Source: Cohnella zeiphila
Lineage (GTDB): Bacteria; Bacillota; Bacilli; Paenibacillales; Paenibacillaceae
DNA: 64,000 nucleotides
Assembly: GCF_014212055.1 (NCBI RefSeq)
Contig: NZ_JACJVO010000028.1
Coordinates: 62,001 to 126,000 of the forward strand
Reading direction: 5' to 3'
Position numbers and translations under genes: made by a program. Below the pieces are notes generated by a model that worked only from the letters and a program-made list of their open reading frames with translations, had not been told where the DNA came from and searched no databases. Positions within the stretch are counted from its first letter, which is position 1. Each line of letters starts with the position of its first letter. Shown here piece after piece: positions 7,422 to 15,378 of the stretch.

Positions 7422-7784
7422 ATGAACATTAGAACCGAGATTCATAACGGCGTGGAACTGGCTCTCATCGACAGCGACGAAATGCTGATCGTCGACGTTC
7501 CGTCCGCTCTGGATCTGATGGCTACGGTGTGGCATCAATCCGGGAGCAATCGAATGGTTTTGGATAAATCGGCCATTCATGAGGACTTCTTTGAACTGAG
7601 ATCGGGACTTGCAGGGGAGATCATCCAAAAATTCATCAATTACCGGATGAAAGTCGCGATTGTCGGCGACTTCTCCGTCTATTCCAGCAAGAGCCTGAAG
7701 GATTTCATCTATGAGTGCAACAAGGGAAACGATCTTTTTTTCTTGCCGACCGAGCGGCAGGCTATCGAAAAATTAAGCCAATAG
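7422..7784 (+). CDS. DUF4180 domain-containing protein
   Basis: A 120-residue protein matching the DUF4180 family: DVPSALDLMATVWHQSGS near residue 28, FFELRSGLAGEIIQKFINY around 54-72, and KVAIVGDFSVYSSKSLKDF at 74-92, followed by a GNDLFFLPTERQAIEKL end. GAGGTGG precedes the ATG. The family is common in Bacillota and has no established function. It is the first gene of a tight same-strand run (nudix hydrolase 10 bases downstream, then VOC, histidine phosphatase and a pgsA-like remnant). Confidence 0.9.
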   Translation: MNIRTEIHNGVELALIDSDEMLIVDVPSALDLMATVWHQSGSNRMVLDKSAIHEDFFELRSGLAGEIIQKFINYRMKVAIVGDFSVYSSKSLKDFIYECNKGNDLFFLPTERQAIEKLSQ

Positions 7785-7794
7785 GAGGCAACGA

Positions 7795-8202
7795 ATGAAC
7801 CCGCCCAAGCATATCGTATCGGCCGCCGCCATTGTTTTGAACGATCGGAACGAAATTTTGCTTATCAAGGGACCCCGAAGAGGCTGGGAGATGCCGGGCG
7901 GGCAGGTGGAGGAAGGAGAGTCGCTGACGCAAGCGGCCATCCGGGAGACGAAAGAAGAAGCGGGAGTCGATATTGAGATCATTCGCTTCTGCGGGATCTA
8001 TCAGAATATAGGAAAAGGGATATGCAACACCTTGTTCCTGGCGAGATACGTGAGCGGGACTCCGATCCCTACGAACGAGAGTTTGGAATCGGGCTTTTTC
8101 CCCATTGAACAGGCATTGCAGATGGTCACATGGCAAAATTTCCGGGAGCGGATCGAGGCTTGTCTCAAGTCCGACGGAGCGCCGGTGTTCGTAGAATTTT
8201 AA
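7795..8202 (+). CDS. Nudix hydrolase
   Basis: A 135-residue Nudix protein that hydrolyses a nucleoside diphosphate linked to another moiety. The Nudix box is complete at about residues 38-60: GGQVEEGESLTQAAIRETKE followed by EAGVDI, including the metal-binding REXKEE glutamates. AGGAGG lies 6-7 bases before ATG 7795, and the gene follows the DUF4180 gene by 10 bases. Substrate is not predictable; small single-domain Nudix proteins include ADP-ribose and oxidised nucleotide hydrolases. Confidence 0.9.
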   Translation: MNPPKHIVSAAAIVLNDRNEILLIKGPRRGWEMPGGQVEEGESLTQAAIRETKEEAGVDIEIIRFCGIYQNIGKGICNTLFLARYVSGTPIPTNESLESGFFPIEQALQMVTWQNFRERIEACLKSDGAPVFVEF

Positions 8203-8226
8203 ATAAAGGAGAAGCGAGGGATATAG

Positions 8227-8601
8227 ATGTCGAACGCCGTATTGTCCGGACCTTCCATGGTATTGCTGGTACGGGATTTGGAAAAGTCTGTTGCGTTTTA
8301 TAAGCGGCTTGGATTTCAGTATGAGCTTGTCGGCGGACCGTCGGTCCAGCATGTCCATATGACACGAGACTCGATCGTCTTTATTCTGCATCCTGCCGCA
8401 AATCCGGAAGAGGTCAGGCCCTCATCGTCCGTTGAAGGCGGATTGTATTTTGATGCATTCTGCTACGGCGATGTCCGGAAGTTGCTGGAAGAATTTCGGG
8501 AGGCGGGAATCGAAATCGTGAATGGGCCTGATTTAAACGACTTCTTCAGCGAATTTACGATTCAGGACCCTGACGGATATCGAATCGCTTTTGGCGGATA
8601 A
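8227..8601 (+). CDS. VOC family protein (glyoxalase-like)
   Basis: A 124-residue single-chain VOC protein. The first module reads PSMVLLVRDLEKSVAFYKRL and the second has YFDAFCYGDVRKLLEEFREA, ending in EFTIQDPDGYRIAFGG, the usual DPDGY signature. It resembles bleomycin-resistance and glyoxalase-like proteins of Bacillota. A GGAGAAGCGAGG-type ribosome binding region precedes ATG 8227. It is co-directional with the nudix and phosphatase genes and probably cotranscribed. Substrate unknown. Confidence 0.85.
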   Translation: MSNAVLSGPSMVLLVRDLEKSVAFYKRLGFQYELVGGPSVQHVHMTRDSIVFILHPAANPEEVRPSSSVEGGLYFDAFCYGDVRKLLEEFREAGIEIVNGPDLNDFFSEFTIQDPDGYRIAFGG

Positions 8602-8618
8602 GCAAACGGAGGGTCTCT

Positions 8619-9212
8619 ATGAATACCGTTATCTATATGGTTCGGCACGCCGAATCGCCCTATTCGGAAGGGACGGAAAGAACGCGAGGGCTCACGGCTC
8701 AAGGCAAGTTGAAGGTCGAGAAGGTAACGGAAATCCTCAAGAAGGAAGGAATCGATGCGGTGGTCTCAAGCCCCTATGCCCGAGCCGTCATGACCGTTCA
8801 AGGGCTGGCCGATCATCTAAACGTCGAGGTTGAGCTTTTCGAAGATTTACGGGAACGTCATTTTTCCGGAGATGACTACAAAATAAGCGACGACCGGTTT
8901 ATGGATGTCATCAGGGAGCTGTTCCAAGACCCTGAATCCGCTCTGCCGGGTGGAGAGTCGAACAAGGCGTGCCAAAGAAGGGCGTTAGACGCATTAAAGC
9001 CTATTTTGGAAAAATACGCGGGGAAAAGAGTGGCCATCGGAACGCACGGCAACGTAATGACCTTGATGATGAATCACTTCGATCCCGGTTATGGCTTCGA
9101 ATTCCTCGATCGAACAACGAAGCCCGATCTTTACAAAATGGAATTTGAAGATTCGGTACTGGTACGGGTAGCTAGATTGTGGGAGGAGAAGGCGTATGAA
9201 CCTGGCCAATAA
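8619..9212 (+). CDS. Histidine phosphatase (phosphoglycerate mutase-like) family protein
   Basis: A 197-residue member of the histidine phosphatase superfamily. The catalytic RHA motif lies in YMVRHAESPYSEG near residue 9, with the second half of the active site in VSSPYARAVMTVQGLA and GTHGNVMTLMMNH (second catalytic His). The acid residue is in EDLRERHFSGDD. AACGGAGGG precedes the ATG. Such proteins dephosphorylate sugar phosphates, nucleotides or other small molecules. The last 17 bases overlap the start of the pgsA-like remnant, indicating translational coupling before that gene decayed. Confidence 0.9.
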   Translation: MNTVIYMVRHAESPYSEGTERTRGLTAQGKLKVEKVTEILKKEGIDAVVSSPYARAVMTVQGLADHLNVEVELFEDLRERHFSGDDYKISDDRFMDVIRELFQDPESALPGGESNKACQRRALDALKPILEKYAGKRVAIGTHGNVMTLMMNHFDPGYGFEFLDRTTKPDLYKMEFEDSVLVRVARLWEEKAYEPGQ

Positions 9213-9637
9213 AATTACCGTTATCCGAATTTTATTGATTCCTTTCCCGGTCTTTCTTCTGCAGCCTAATCCTTACTGGCTGGCTCACAAGATCCCTTTC
9301 TTTGCTCATCTCCGTCGTTCTGATTATGCTTGTTTTGTTGCATAGGGTATCCGGCTGGGCGGTGATCGTCATCATCGGAAGGGAGATCCTTGTCACCGCC
9401 ATACGATCCGTCGCTTCTTCGCAGGGGATCGCATTGGCGGCGGACAAGCTCGGCAAATTGAAAATGGTGCTTCAGGTCGTCGCCATTACGGCGATTTTAC
9501 TCCGCAACTACCCTTTTACGCTGCTGCTGGACTTTCCGGTGGATCAAATCTTGATGTGGATGGCCGTGTTCCTGACCCTTTACTCGGGTTATCGCTATAT
9601 CAAAACGAATTACCGGACGCTTCAATTGAATTCATAG
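9196..9637 (+). pseudogene. pgsA: CDP-alcohol phosphatidyltransferase (PgsA-like), deleted and frameshifted
   Basis: The reading frame from ATG 9196 (MNLANKITVIRILLIPFPVF) is the typical start of CDP-diacylglycerol-glycerol-3-phosphate 3-phosphatidyltransferase, but after about 30 codons it runs out of homology and stops near 9340. A second frame, from about 9302 to 9637, carries the C-terminal half (LLISVVLIMLVLLHRVSGWA, VIIGREILVTAIRSVAS, KLGKLKMVLQVVAITA). The segment between them, which should hold the CDP-alcohol transferase signature DG-x2-AR-x8-G-x3-D-x3-D, is missing, so this copy cannot be active. An intact pgsA must exist elsewhere if the organism is viable, because phosphatidylglycerol synthesis is generally essential. 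Confidence 0.8.
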
Positions 9638-9647
9638 GGCGACCCGT

Positions 9648-10682
9648 TTAGAGAATTCTGCGCGCCGTCACGAACCGGTCTTTCCATTGTCCGTCGAATT
9701 TCTCGAAATGAACGCCAAGTGTCTTCGAATAAGTATGAAGAAGCTGGCCGTCTCCCGCATAGATGGCCACATGGCCGATATCCAGTCCGCGGGCGCTGAA
9801 GAACAGCAGATCTCCTTTCTGCAAGTCGTCGATCGAGACTTCTTTCCCGACTTTGGCTTGATCGTAGGAGACGCGAGGCAAGTCGATGGATAAAGCCTGC
9901 TGGAACACGCGCTTGACGAACGACGAGCAATCGAACGTGTCGGTCTGGTCGGATGAGGCACCGAATTCGTAAGGCGTTCCCAAATATTCGCTTCCGGCGG
10001 CGATCAGCTCGTCGGCTTGCTTGTCGGTCAAGGACGCGCTTCCGTAATCGGTATACTTCGGCTTCGCGGAGAGAAAATCGATCTCGCCGTTCTCCGTTTG
10101 TACTTCGAGCCAATCGGCGTCGATCTCGCGAATGACGTGGATGTGCGTGCCGGTCGGCAGCAGGCGGACGATGTTGGAGTCCGATGCCGAATCGGGCGTG
10201 CTGCGAAGGTTGGCGCCGTATTCCACATTCGTCTCATACGTTTTGGCGGACGAGATCGAGATCGTTCGCGAATACGAATGCCATTTGACGACATTGCCGA
10301 GCGATTCGCTAAAGAAGCGCAGCGGTACCATCGTCGTTCCGTTCACGGTTTGACCCGGGGTCGACAGGGCCAGCTGCCGGCCATCCTCGTAAGCGACATC
10401 GCTTCCTATCCGGTATGTAAGTTCAACGTCATTCTTCGTTGCGGTTACCGTTTTCGTCCCTGCATCCCATGACACCTTGGCGCCTTCCGATTCCAGGATC
10501 GCCCGCATGGGGACCAGACTTTGGCCGCTGACGATCACGGGGTCGACCGGCAGGGGAAGGAGCTTCCCGTCCAGGTAAACCGGGGGCGGCGGGCTCGACG
10601 CGGCCGCTGCCGGGTTCACGTGAAGCAGCAGCGCGGTCAGCGACGCGGCCGAAGCTATTTTTACCAACGTTACGCTTTTCAA
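9648..10682 (-). CDS. Secreted NlpC/P60 cell-wall peptidase with stalk and SH3 domains
   Basis: A 344-residue exported peptidoglycan hydrolase. After a signal peptide (LVKIASAASLTALLLHVNPAAAA) come a copper-amine-oxidase-N-type stalk domain (VYLDGKLLPLPVDPVIVSGQ to ISISSAK, about residues 35-150), a bacterial SH3 domain (GANLRSTPDSASDSNIVRLL) and a C-terminal NlpC/P60 domain with the catalytic triad in TFDCSSFVKRVF, DIGHVAIYAGDG and LLHTYSK. It should cut between D-Glu and a diamino acid in stem peptides. Start choice: AAGGAGG sits inside the longer frame, so TTG 10682 is preferred over ATG 10703. Confidence 0.9.
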   Translation of the reverse strand: MKSVTLVKIASAASLTALLLHVNPAAAASSPPPPVYLDGKLLPLPVDPVIVSGQSLVPMRAILESEGAKVSWDAGTKTVTATKNDVELTYRIGSDVAYEDGRQLALSTPGQTVNGTTMVPLRFFSESLGNVVKWHSYSRTISISSAKTYETNVEYGANLRSTPDSASDSNIVRLLPTGTHIHVIREIDADWLEVQTENGEIDFLSAKPKYTDYGSASLTDKQADELIAAGSEYLGTPYEFGASSDQTDTFDCSSFVKRVFQQALSIDLPRVSYDQAKVGKEVSIDDLQKGDLLFFSARGLDIGHVAIYAGDGQLLHTYSKTLGVHFEKFDGQWKDRFVTARRIL

Positions 10683-11144
10683 AGTCGCATACCTCCTTAG
10701 CATCTATAAATTGGGACGCGGAAAATGGCATAGAGTTCCGTGGAACTTTATGGAAACGGCAAGCCGCGATGATCGCGGGAAGGGAATGAGAGCGGGCCGT
10801 CGTTTTCGACGGTCTATTTTTTTGGCCGGGCGGCACTTGGAGGGGGAGGATTAGATATATACAATATGAATTAATGATACTGAAGAAGAGTTGAAGTCGG
10901 TCGATTCCGTCTCACTAAAAGATGCTGTAAATAGGCCGGAATGCAGGATGTAAGTCCCGATGATTTGCTCGAATTATGTTGTATTATGAGAACTTTTGTA
11001 GAATGTCTTGAATTGTAATGAAAAACATATTAAATATGATTTGTAATCCTCGATTGCTTGCTGTTTGACTCGGCTGTCGGAGGAGGTGAACCGGGGAAGG
11101 TTTGGACGAAAGCTCCACCATTTCTCAAGATGAGGTGATCCGTT
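10683..11144. other. Intergenic region between divergent secreted-protein genes
   Basis: No gene is supported here. A hairpin GGCCGTC-GTTTTC-GACGGTC followed by TATTTTTTT lies at 10795-10822 on the plus strand and looks like an intrinsic terminator, but nothing obvious precedes it. The AT-rich part (10850-11080) probably contains the promoter of the GxGYxYP gene. No known riboswitch pattern could be fitted. Confidence 0.6.
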
Positions 11145-13202
11145 GTGATTCGAAAGAAGCTTGCGGCCATGAGTCTCGTCTTATTATTCGCAATGCCACT
11201 CGCCGCCTCCGCCGAACCGGCAGCGCAGCCGGCGGCGCAACCGCAGTCGAATTCCATCTCCTGGCCCCAGAATCAGGAGCTGCCGAGCTTCGCCAAGGTC
11301 AAAAAGCTTGAAGTCGCGGACGTTTATGACGCGCCCGGGGATATCAAGCTGATGCTGTCCACCTTGCAGGGGATCGTGAACCGGAAGGAACCTCGCGTCT
11401 ACTTGCTCGAGAGCCAGGAAGAAGGCAAGCTCACCTGGCTGAACGACTTGAAGATTCCGTACGCCTTGCACGACGACTATTGGGACCTCGTATCCACGTT
11501 CAAAAAAGAAGTGAAGGGCATCATCGTTTACGATCCGAATTTGCCGGACTCGATCAACGTGGCGACGACGCTCGCCGGTCTGAAGGACGCCGTCGTTGCG
11601 AGCCCGGAGCTGGCGCAGAAGCTGACGGCCGCACCCTACAGCCTGCCGGTGCTCGACGATCTGCAGGGCCGTTTCAAGGATCGGCTGGACGCTTATTCCT
11701 GGGAATATGACAATCTGTGGAGCCAGACCACTCACCGGATGCTGATCGGTCTCAGTCCCGACACGTCCATTCGGCTTCCGTCCGACAACTTCGCTTCCTT
11801 CCAGACGATCGCCCAAGAGACGACGCAGGAGCGAGACGCCAAAAACCGGAAGGTGTACGATCTCGATCTGTCCCAGTTCCTCGGCAAGGATTCCGTCTTC
11901 CTGCGGTTCCAAGACGCCTTCACCCAGGACGGCTGGGGACCCGCCGTGCATGAAGTAACGGTCAAGGCGGACGGCCGGGAAATCGCTCATTTCCTTCCGG
12001 GCACCCCGGATGAACAGCCGTTCTTGTTCGACAGCGGCAACTCGCAGATCTCCACGGGCAGCGGGGGTCACCGCTTCGCCGACAACGGCCGGTATTTCGT
12101 TTACAAATTCACGCCGCCTGCCGGAACGAAGCAGCTGACCGTTTCCGTCGACATGTGGAACCAGTTCCTCGTATCCGCGAGCAACGTTCAGCCGCTCTCT
12201 TCCGATGCGAAGGAGCCGTACGGCTACCTTCGCGACTATGCGGTCGCGAACAAGGCGATGGTGTTCTGGCTCGGCACGAGCGATCCGGGCGAGCAGGCGC
12301 TCTTCGAGAAAATCCTGTCGGACGTTGAGCCGGGAACGCCTTATCTGGGCTGGTTCAGCGACGACGTCTCGGGCGAATTCAGCGGCGTCGAGCTGACCTC
12401 GAGGCACGGCGTATACGTGCTGGCTTCGGACTGGTTCAGCAACATGACCGTCTTCTCGGGCACGAAAGCGAAACAGGCCGATCCGAAACCGGTCAAAGCG
12501 CCGCAGCTCGAGAACAAAATTTACGTGACGTACACGTTCGGCGAAGGCGACAACCTCCAGTACAACGAGCACCATATGCGCAATCTGTGGGAGGATCCGA
12601 ACCGCGGCAAAGTGCCGATCAACTGGACGTCGAGTCCGCTTCTGTACGATGCCGCTCCCGCCATTCTGAACCACTATCTCGATACCGCGACGGCTAACGA
12701 CCAGCTCGTCGCAGGGCCGTCCGGCGCCGGTTACTTCTATCCGAACGTCTGGCCGGAAAACTCGTTCGCGAATTTCCTGAAATCGACCTATTCGTATCTG
12801 AAAAAGACCGGCATGACGATCCCGTTCGTGCTGAACCGGATCAGCAGCCAGGACGTGCCGCTCAGCGACTCGGCCGCCGCCGCTTACCGCGACCAATATC
12901 GCGTCCCGGGCGTGCTTCTCGCCTATAACAATTCGAACGAGGTCGAGATCCAGGACGGCCTGCCGGTCACGACGATGAGAGGAATCAGCACCGTCGCGGA
13001 CGGGCAAAAGCTTCTGTCCGACATCAAGTCCAAATGGGACGGGAAGTCCCCGCAGTTCGTGTCCATCTCCGTATCGGCCTGGAACATGACGCCGACGGAC
13101 GTGCTCGCGCTGAACGACTCGCTCGATTCGGATTATCAAGCCGTGCTCGCCGATCCCTTCTTCGCGCTGATCCGCGAAGCGAACGGCCTGCCGAAGCACT
13201 GA
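11145..13202 (+). CDS. Secreted GxGYxYP-family putative glycoside hydrolase
   Basis: A 685-residue secreted protein. GTG 11145 is the start (GATGAGGTGATCC just upstream), followed by a signal peptide ending ...MPLAASA. The name-giving motif GAGYFYPN is near residue 525, within GPSGAGYFYPNVWPENSFAN. The N-terminal part (KLMLSTLQGIVNRKEPRVYL and so on) matches the GxGYxYP N-terminal domain. Between about residues 237 and 347 lies an extra beta-rich module (LSQFLGKDSVFLRFQDAFTQ to LTVSVDMWNQFLVSAS) that looks like a carbohydrate-binding insert. Catalytic activity of this family is only predicted. Followed by its own terminator. Confidence 0.85.
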   Translation: MIRKKLAAMSLVLLFAMPLAASAEPAAQPAAQPQSNSISWPQNQELPSFAKVKKLEVADVYDAPGDIKLMLSTLQGIVNRKEPRVYLLESQEEGKLTWLNDLKIPYALHDDYWDLVSTFKKEVKGIIVYDPNLPDSINVATTLAGLKDAVVASPELAQKLTAAPYSLPVLDDLQGRFKDRLDAYSWEYDNLWSQTTHRMLIGLSPDTSIRLPSDNFASFQTIAQETTQERDAKNRKVYDLDLSQFLGKDSVFLRFQDAFTQDGWGPAVHEVTVKADGREIAHFLPGTPDEQPFLFDSGNSQISTGSGGHRFADNGRYFVYKFTPPAGTKQLTVSVDMWNQFLVSASNVQPLSSDAKEPYGYLRDYAVANKAMVFWLGTSDPGEQALFEKILSDVEPGTPYLGWFSDDVSGEFSGVELTSRHGVYVLASDWFSNMTVFSGTKAKQADPKPVKAPQLENKIYVTYTFGEGDNLQYNEHHMRNLWEDPNRGKVPINWTSSPLLYDAAPAILNHYLDTATANDQLVAGPSGAGYFYPNVWPENSFANFLKSTYSYLKKTGMTIPFVLNRISSQDVPLSDSAAAAYRDQYRVPGVLLAYNNSNEVEIQDGLPVTTMRGISTVADGQKLLSDIKSKWDGKSPQFVSISVSAWNMTPTDVLALNDSLDSDYQAVLADPFFALIREANGLPKH

Positions 13203-13226
13203 CGTAACGGTCCCAGCGAACAACCG

Positions 13227-13266
13227 AAAGCCCGGAATCCGTTTCCAATCGGATTCCGGGCTTTTC
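13227..13266 (+). terminator. Intrinsic terminator after the GxGYxYP gene
   Basis: AAAGCCCGGAATCCG and CGGATTCCGGGCTTTT form a 15-bp stem. It can also act for the convergent lipoprotein gene. Confidence 0.9.
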
Positions 13267-13270
13267 ACTA

Positions 13271-14035
13271 TCAGCGGGAAGCAAAATCAACGCGAAATTG
13301 GGATTCGCTGAGCCCAAGCGCTTTTTCAAGCAAGCTTCGGAATCCGTTCCCTTTGGGCTCCATAGCCCAATACCTTTGATCCTTAATTTGGACTTGTCGG
13401 CATCCCGTTGCGCTTACCAACGCCGAGGAAACCGTAGTGGTTCCATATCGAAAATCAAGCTCATACTGCACTCCGTTATCGGCAGGGCATGAAATGGGTT
13501 GTCGGGGAAAAGGAGGCAGGTCCGAAAGCTTGCCGTAGATCTCCTGAACTTTGCCCTTATCGTCTATGGTTTTTTCGAATCCGAGCTCTGTCTGATGCAG
13601 GGGGTCCAATCGTTTCACTGCGAGCTTGTCGGGCTGAGCGTAATCGCGGAACCAGCCGTCCAACGCTTCGGCTAGCGAGTCATTCGCCTTGATCGGCGTC
13701 GTGCCGACCCGGGTGGGCGTAAGGCCGAAGAGGCGGGAGTCTCCCGCATAGACCGTTGCCGAATACAAAGAGCCGCTATGATCCTTAGGATCCGAGTCCG
13801 TCGTCGCCATGATGCGGCCGATCGTCCCGAGCCTCCGCGCGATGTCCCCGCTGTCGGTAACCGTGACCCGATTTCCGTCCGCGCTCAACAGCTCCACCCG
13901 GTTCGCATCCTGGATTTGTGCCGGATAGTACCCGCCGATCGGGCGCGTGACTTCGGCTTTGGAGCCGGCGGCACATCCGGCGAGAGCCGCGGCGCAGCCT
14001 AGCGCGAGCAGTGCCGCCCATAATCTTCGACTCAT
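13271..14035 (-). CDS. Hypothetical lipoprotein
   Basis: A 254-residue predicted lipoprotein with lipobox LAGC (residues 18-21) after a hydrophobic signal. The mature part contains NRVELLSADGNRVTVTDSGD near residues 46-65 and a two-cysteine C-terminal domain (ISCPADNGVQYELDFRYGTT and SATGCRQVQIKD) that could form a disulfide outside the cell. The first half resembles small lipoproteins that carry a histidine-kinase-sensor-like or DUF5301-like beta fold, but I cannot name the family with confidence. It is convergent with the GxGYxYP gene and lies downstream of the AraC regulator on the same strand, with about 95 bases between. Confidence 0.65.
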   Translation of the reverse strand: MSRRLWAALLALGCAAALAGCAAGSKAEVTRPIGGYYPAQIQDANRVELLSADGNRVTVTDSGDIARRLGTIGRIMATTDSDPKDHSGSLYSATVYAGDSRLFGLTPTRVGTTPIKANDSLAEALDGWFRDYAQPDKLAVKRLDPLHQTELGFEKTIDDKGKVQEIYGKLSDLPPFPRQPISCPADNGVQYELDFRYGTTTVSSALVSATGCRQVQIKDQRYWAMEPKGNGFRSLLEKALGLSESQFRVDFASR

Positions 14036-14129
14036 CCGCTCAACCCCTTTGACTCTTTTTGCCTTCTGACGGCTGTTTTTGGAAAAAGGTTGCGGATCGA
14101 TCGGGAGTGTAGCTCCGCCGAGCCCGGCG

Positions 14130-15017
14130 TTACCCTTTCGGAACGCTGCGGTATTCGGTGGGGGACACGCCCATCAGCTTCTTGAACATGCGCGAAAAGT
14201 AATACGGATCGCTTATTCCGACCTCGGAGGCGATCTCCTTCACGGACATGCCGGTCAGGCTGAGCAGCTGGCCGGCTTTTTGCATTTTGAGACGCAAATA
14301 GTAATCGACCGGAGGGAAGCCCGTCTCCTGCTTGAACAAGTAAATCAGATGCTGCCTGGAAAGGCCCGTGTGGGCGGCAAGCTCCGCCAGCTTGACCGAC
14401 GAATGCAGCCGGTCGTTCATATAGCGGATCGCCCGTTCCAGGTCCTCGTCGCGTTTGCGCCGGCGGTTCGAGCCGTCGGTTCCGAGACCGATCGCGCCCA
14501 GCAGCTGGCCGAGCGTCCGGGAGATCTGGACCTGGACCGGCAGCGAATAAGGCTTGTCCGCGATCAGCCCGTAGCAGCGCTCGAACGATTCCAGGAAAAG
14601 AGTCTGCAGCGCCGCCGGAACGACCGCAGGCTGTCCGCCCAAGCCATAGAGGCGCAGAAAGGAAGCGGTCTGATCTCCCCGCAGGTGAAACCAGTATATA
14701 CTCCATGGAGACTCGGCGGAGGCGCCGTACCGATGCGGTACGCCCGCCGGAACGACAGCCAGCTGACGCCCGGTCAGCGGGAACGATCTGCCCTCCAGCT
14801 CCACCCAGCCCGACCCGTCCGCGCAATAAATGACGATATGCGAATCGCAGCCCGCCGGCCGCTCCCGATAATGATGGCGGGCATGCGGGAAGTAGCCGAT
14901 GTCGCTGACATAGAAACCTCTGGTGAGCTCGAACGACGCCAGCTCGGCGTTCAAATATTCCGGCAGCACGAACAGCTTCTGTTCGGGAAAGCCTTCGGGC
15001 TTCTGAATCTCTTCCAA
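14130..15017 (-). CDS. AraC family transcriptional regulator
   Basis: A 295-residue regulator. The N-terminal half is a cupin-like sugar-sensing domain (DIGYFPHARHHYRERPAGC, SGWVELEGRSFPLTGRQLAV, IYWFHLRGDQTASFL). The C-terminal half has the two helix-turn-helix units: LAAHTGLSRQHLIYLFKQET and IASEVGISDPYYFSRMFKKL, ending GVSPTEYRSVPKG. TTG 15017 is preferred as start because GGAGGTG lies 7 bases upstream; longer in-frame starts (ATG 15032, ATG 15134) would run into the hairpin repeats. It is divergent from the DUF5107/TPR gene and is the natural candidate for its regulator. Confidence 0.88.
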   Translation of the reverse strand: MEEIQKPEGFPEQKLFVLPEYLNAELASFELTRGFYVSDIGYFPHARHHYRERPAGCDSHIVIYCADGSGWVELEGRSFPLTGRQLAVVPAGVPHRYGASAESPWSIYWFHLRGDQTASFLRLYGLGGQPAVVPAALQTLFLESFERCYGLIADKPYSLPVQVQISRTLGQLLGAIGLGTDGSNRRRKRDEDLERAIRYMNDRLHSSVKLAELAAHTGLSRQHLIYLFKQETGFPPVDYYLRLKMQKAGQLLSLTGMSVKEIASEVGISDPYYFSRMFKKLMGVSPTEYRSVPKG

Positions 15018-15097
15018 GTTGTCCACCTCCATCTTGTTGGCCTTACCCCGGGACTTGTTCCGGGGGCATGTTCTCAGGGGCTCTGTTCCCGGGGGCT

Positions 15098-15282
15098 CCC
15101 CCAAAAGTACCTGGAATCGGCTACAAAGCATCACGTCACTTTTGGGGGTTAATTTATCGGGCGCTCCCCCAAAAGTACCCGGAATAAGCTGCGAAGCATC
15201 ACGTCACTTTTGGGGGTTTATTCAGGGGGCTCCCCCAAAAGTACCTGGAATCGCCTACGAAGCATCACGTCACTTTTGGGGG
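15098..15282. repeat. Three tandem copies of a 51-bp palindromic hairpin element
   Basis: Copies lie at 15098-15148, 15166-15216 and 15232-15282. Each starts CCCCCAAAAGTACC and ends CGTCACTTTTGGGGG, so the ends form a stem CCCCCAAAAGT-C / G-CACTTTTGGGGG with a mostly conserved loop containing GAAGCATCACGTC or a close variant. Copies begin 68 and 66 bp apart. The array lies between the divergent AraC regulator and DUF5107/TPR genes. A preceding stretch (15048-15095) has additional CCCCGGG/CCGGGGG inverted repeats. Confidence 0.9.
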
Positions 15283-15378
15283 TTCCATCAGACTATTGTC
15301 CATCATAATCCGAATTCCGTCAATTGGCGCGAGGCAGGTCATGGCGTACGATTAAACTAATCAGACGGAGGAGGGATT

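Noticed and set aside
10755..10822. Cyclic-di-GMP or other known riboswitch upstream of the GxGYxYP gene
   Set aside because: The terminator-like hairpin is real, but the upstream sequence could not be fitted to any known aptamer consensus and the distance to the gene is more than 300 bases.
10429..10836. Minus-strand frame overlapping the start of the NlpC/P60 gene
   Set aside because: It runs out of frame with the clear signal peptide and stalk domain and has no recognisable features.
11184..13268. A 694-codon minus-strand frame opposite the GxGYxYP gene
   Set aside because: No ribosome binding site or homology; the plus strand has a signal peptide and the family motif.
15098..15282. CRISPR array
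   Set aside because: Only three copies, units are themselves 51-bp palindromes, the gaps are 15-17 bp and similar to each other, and no cas genes are near.
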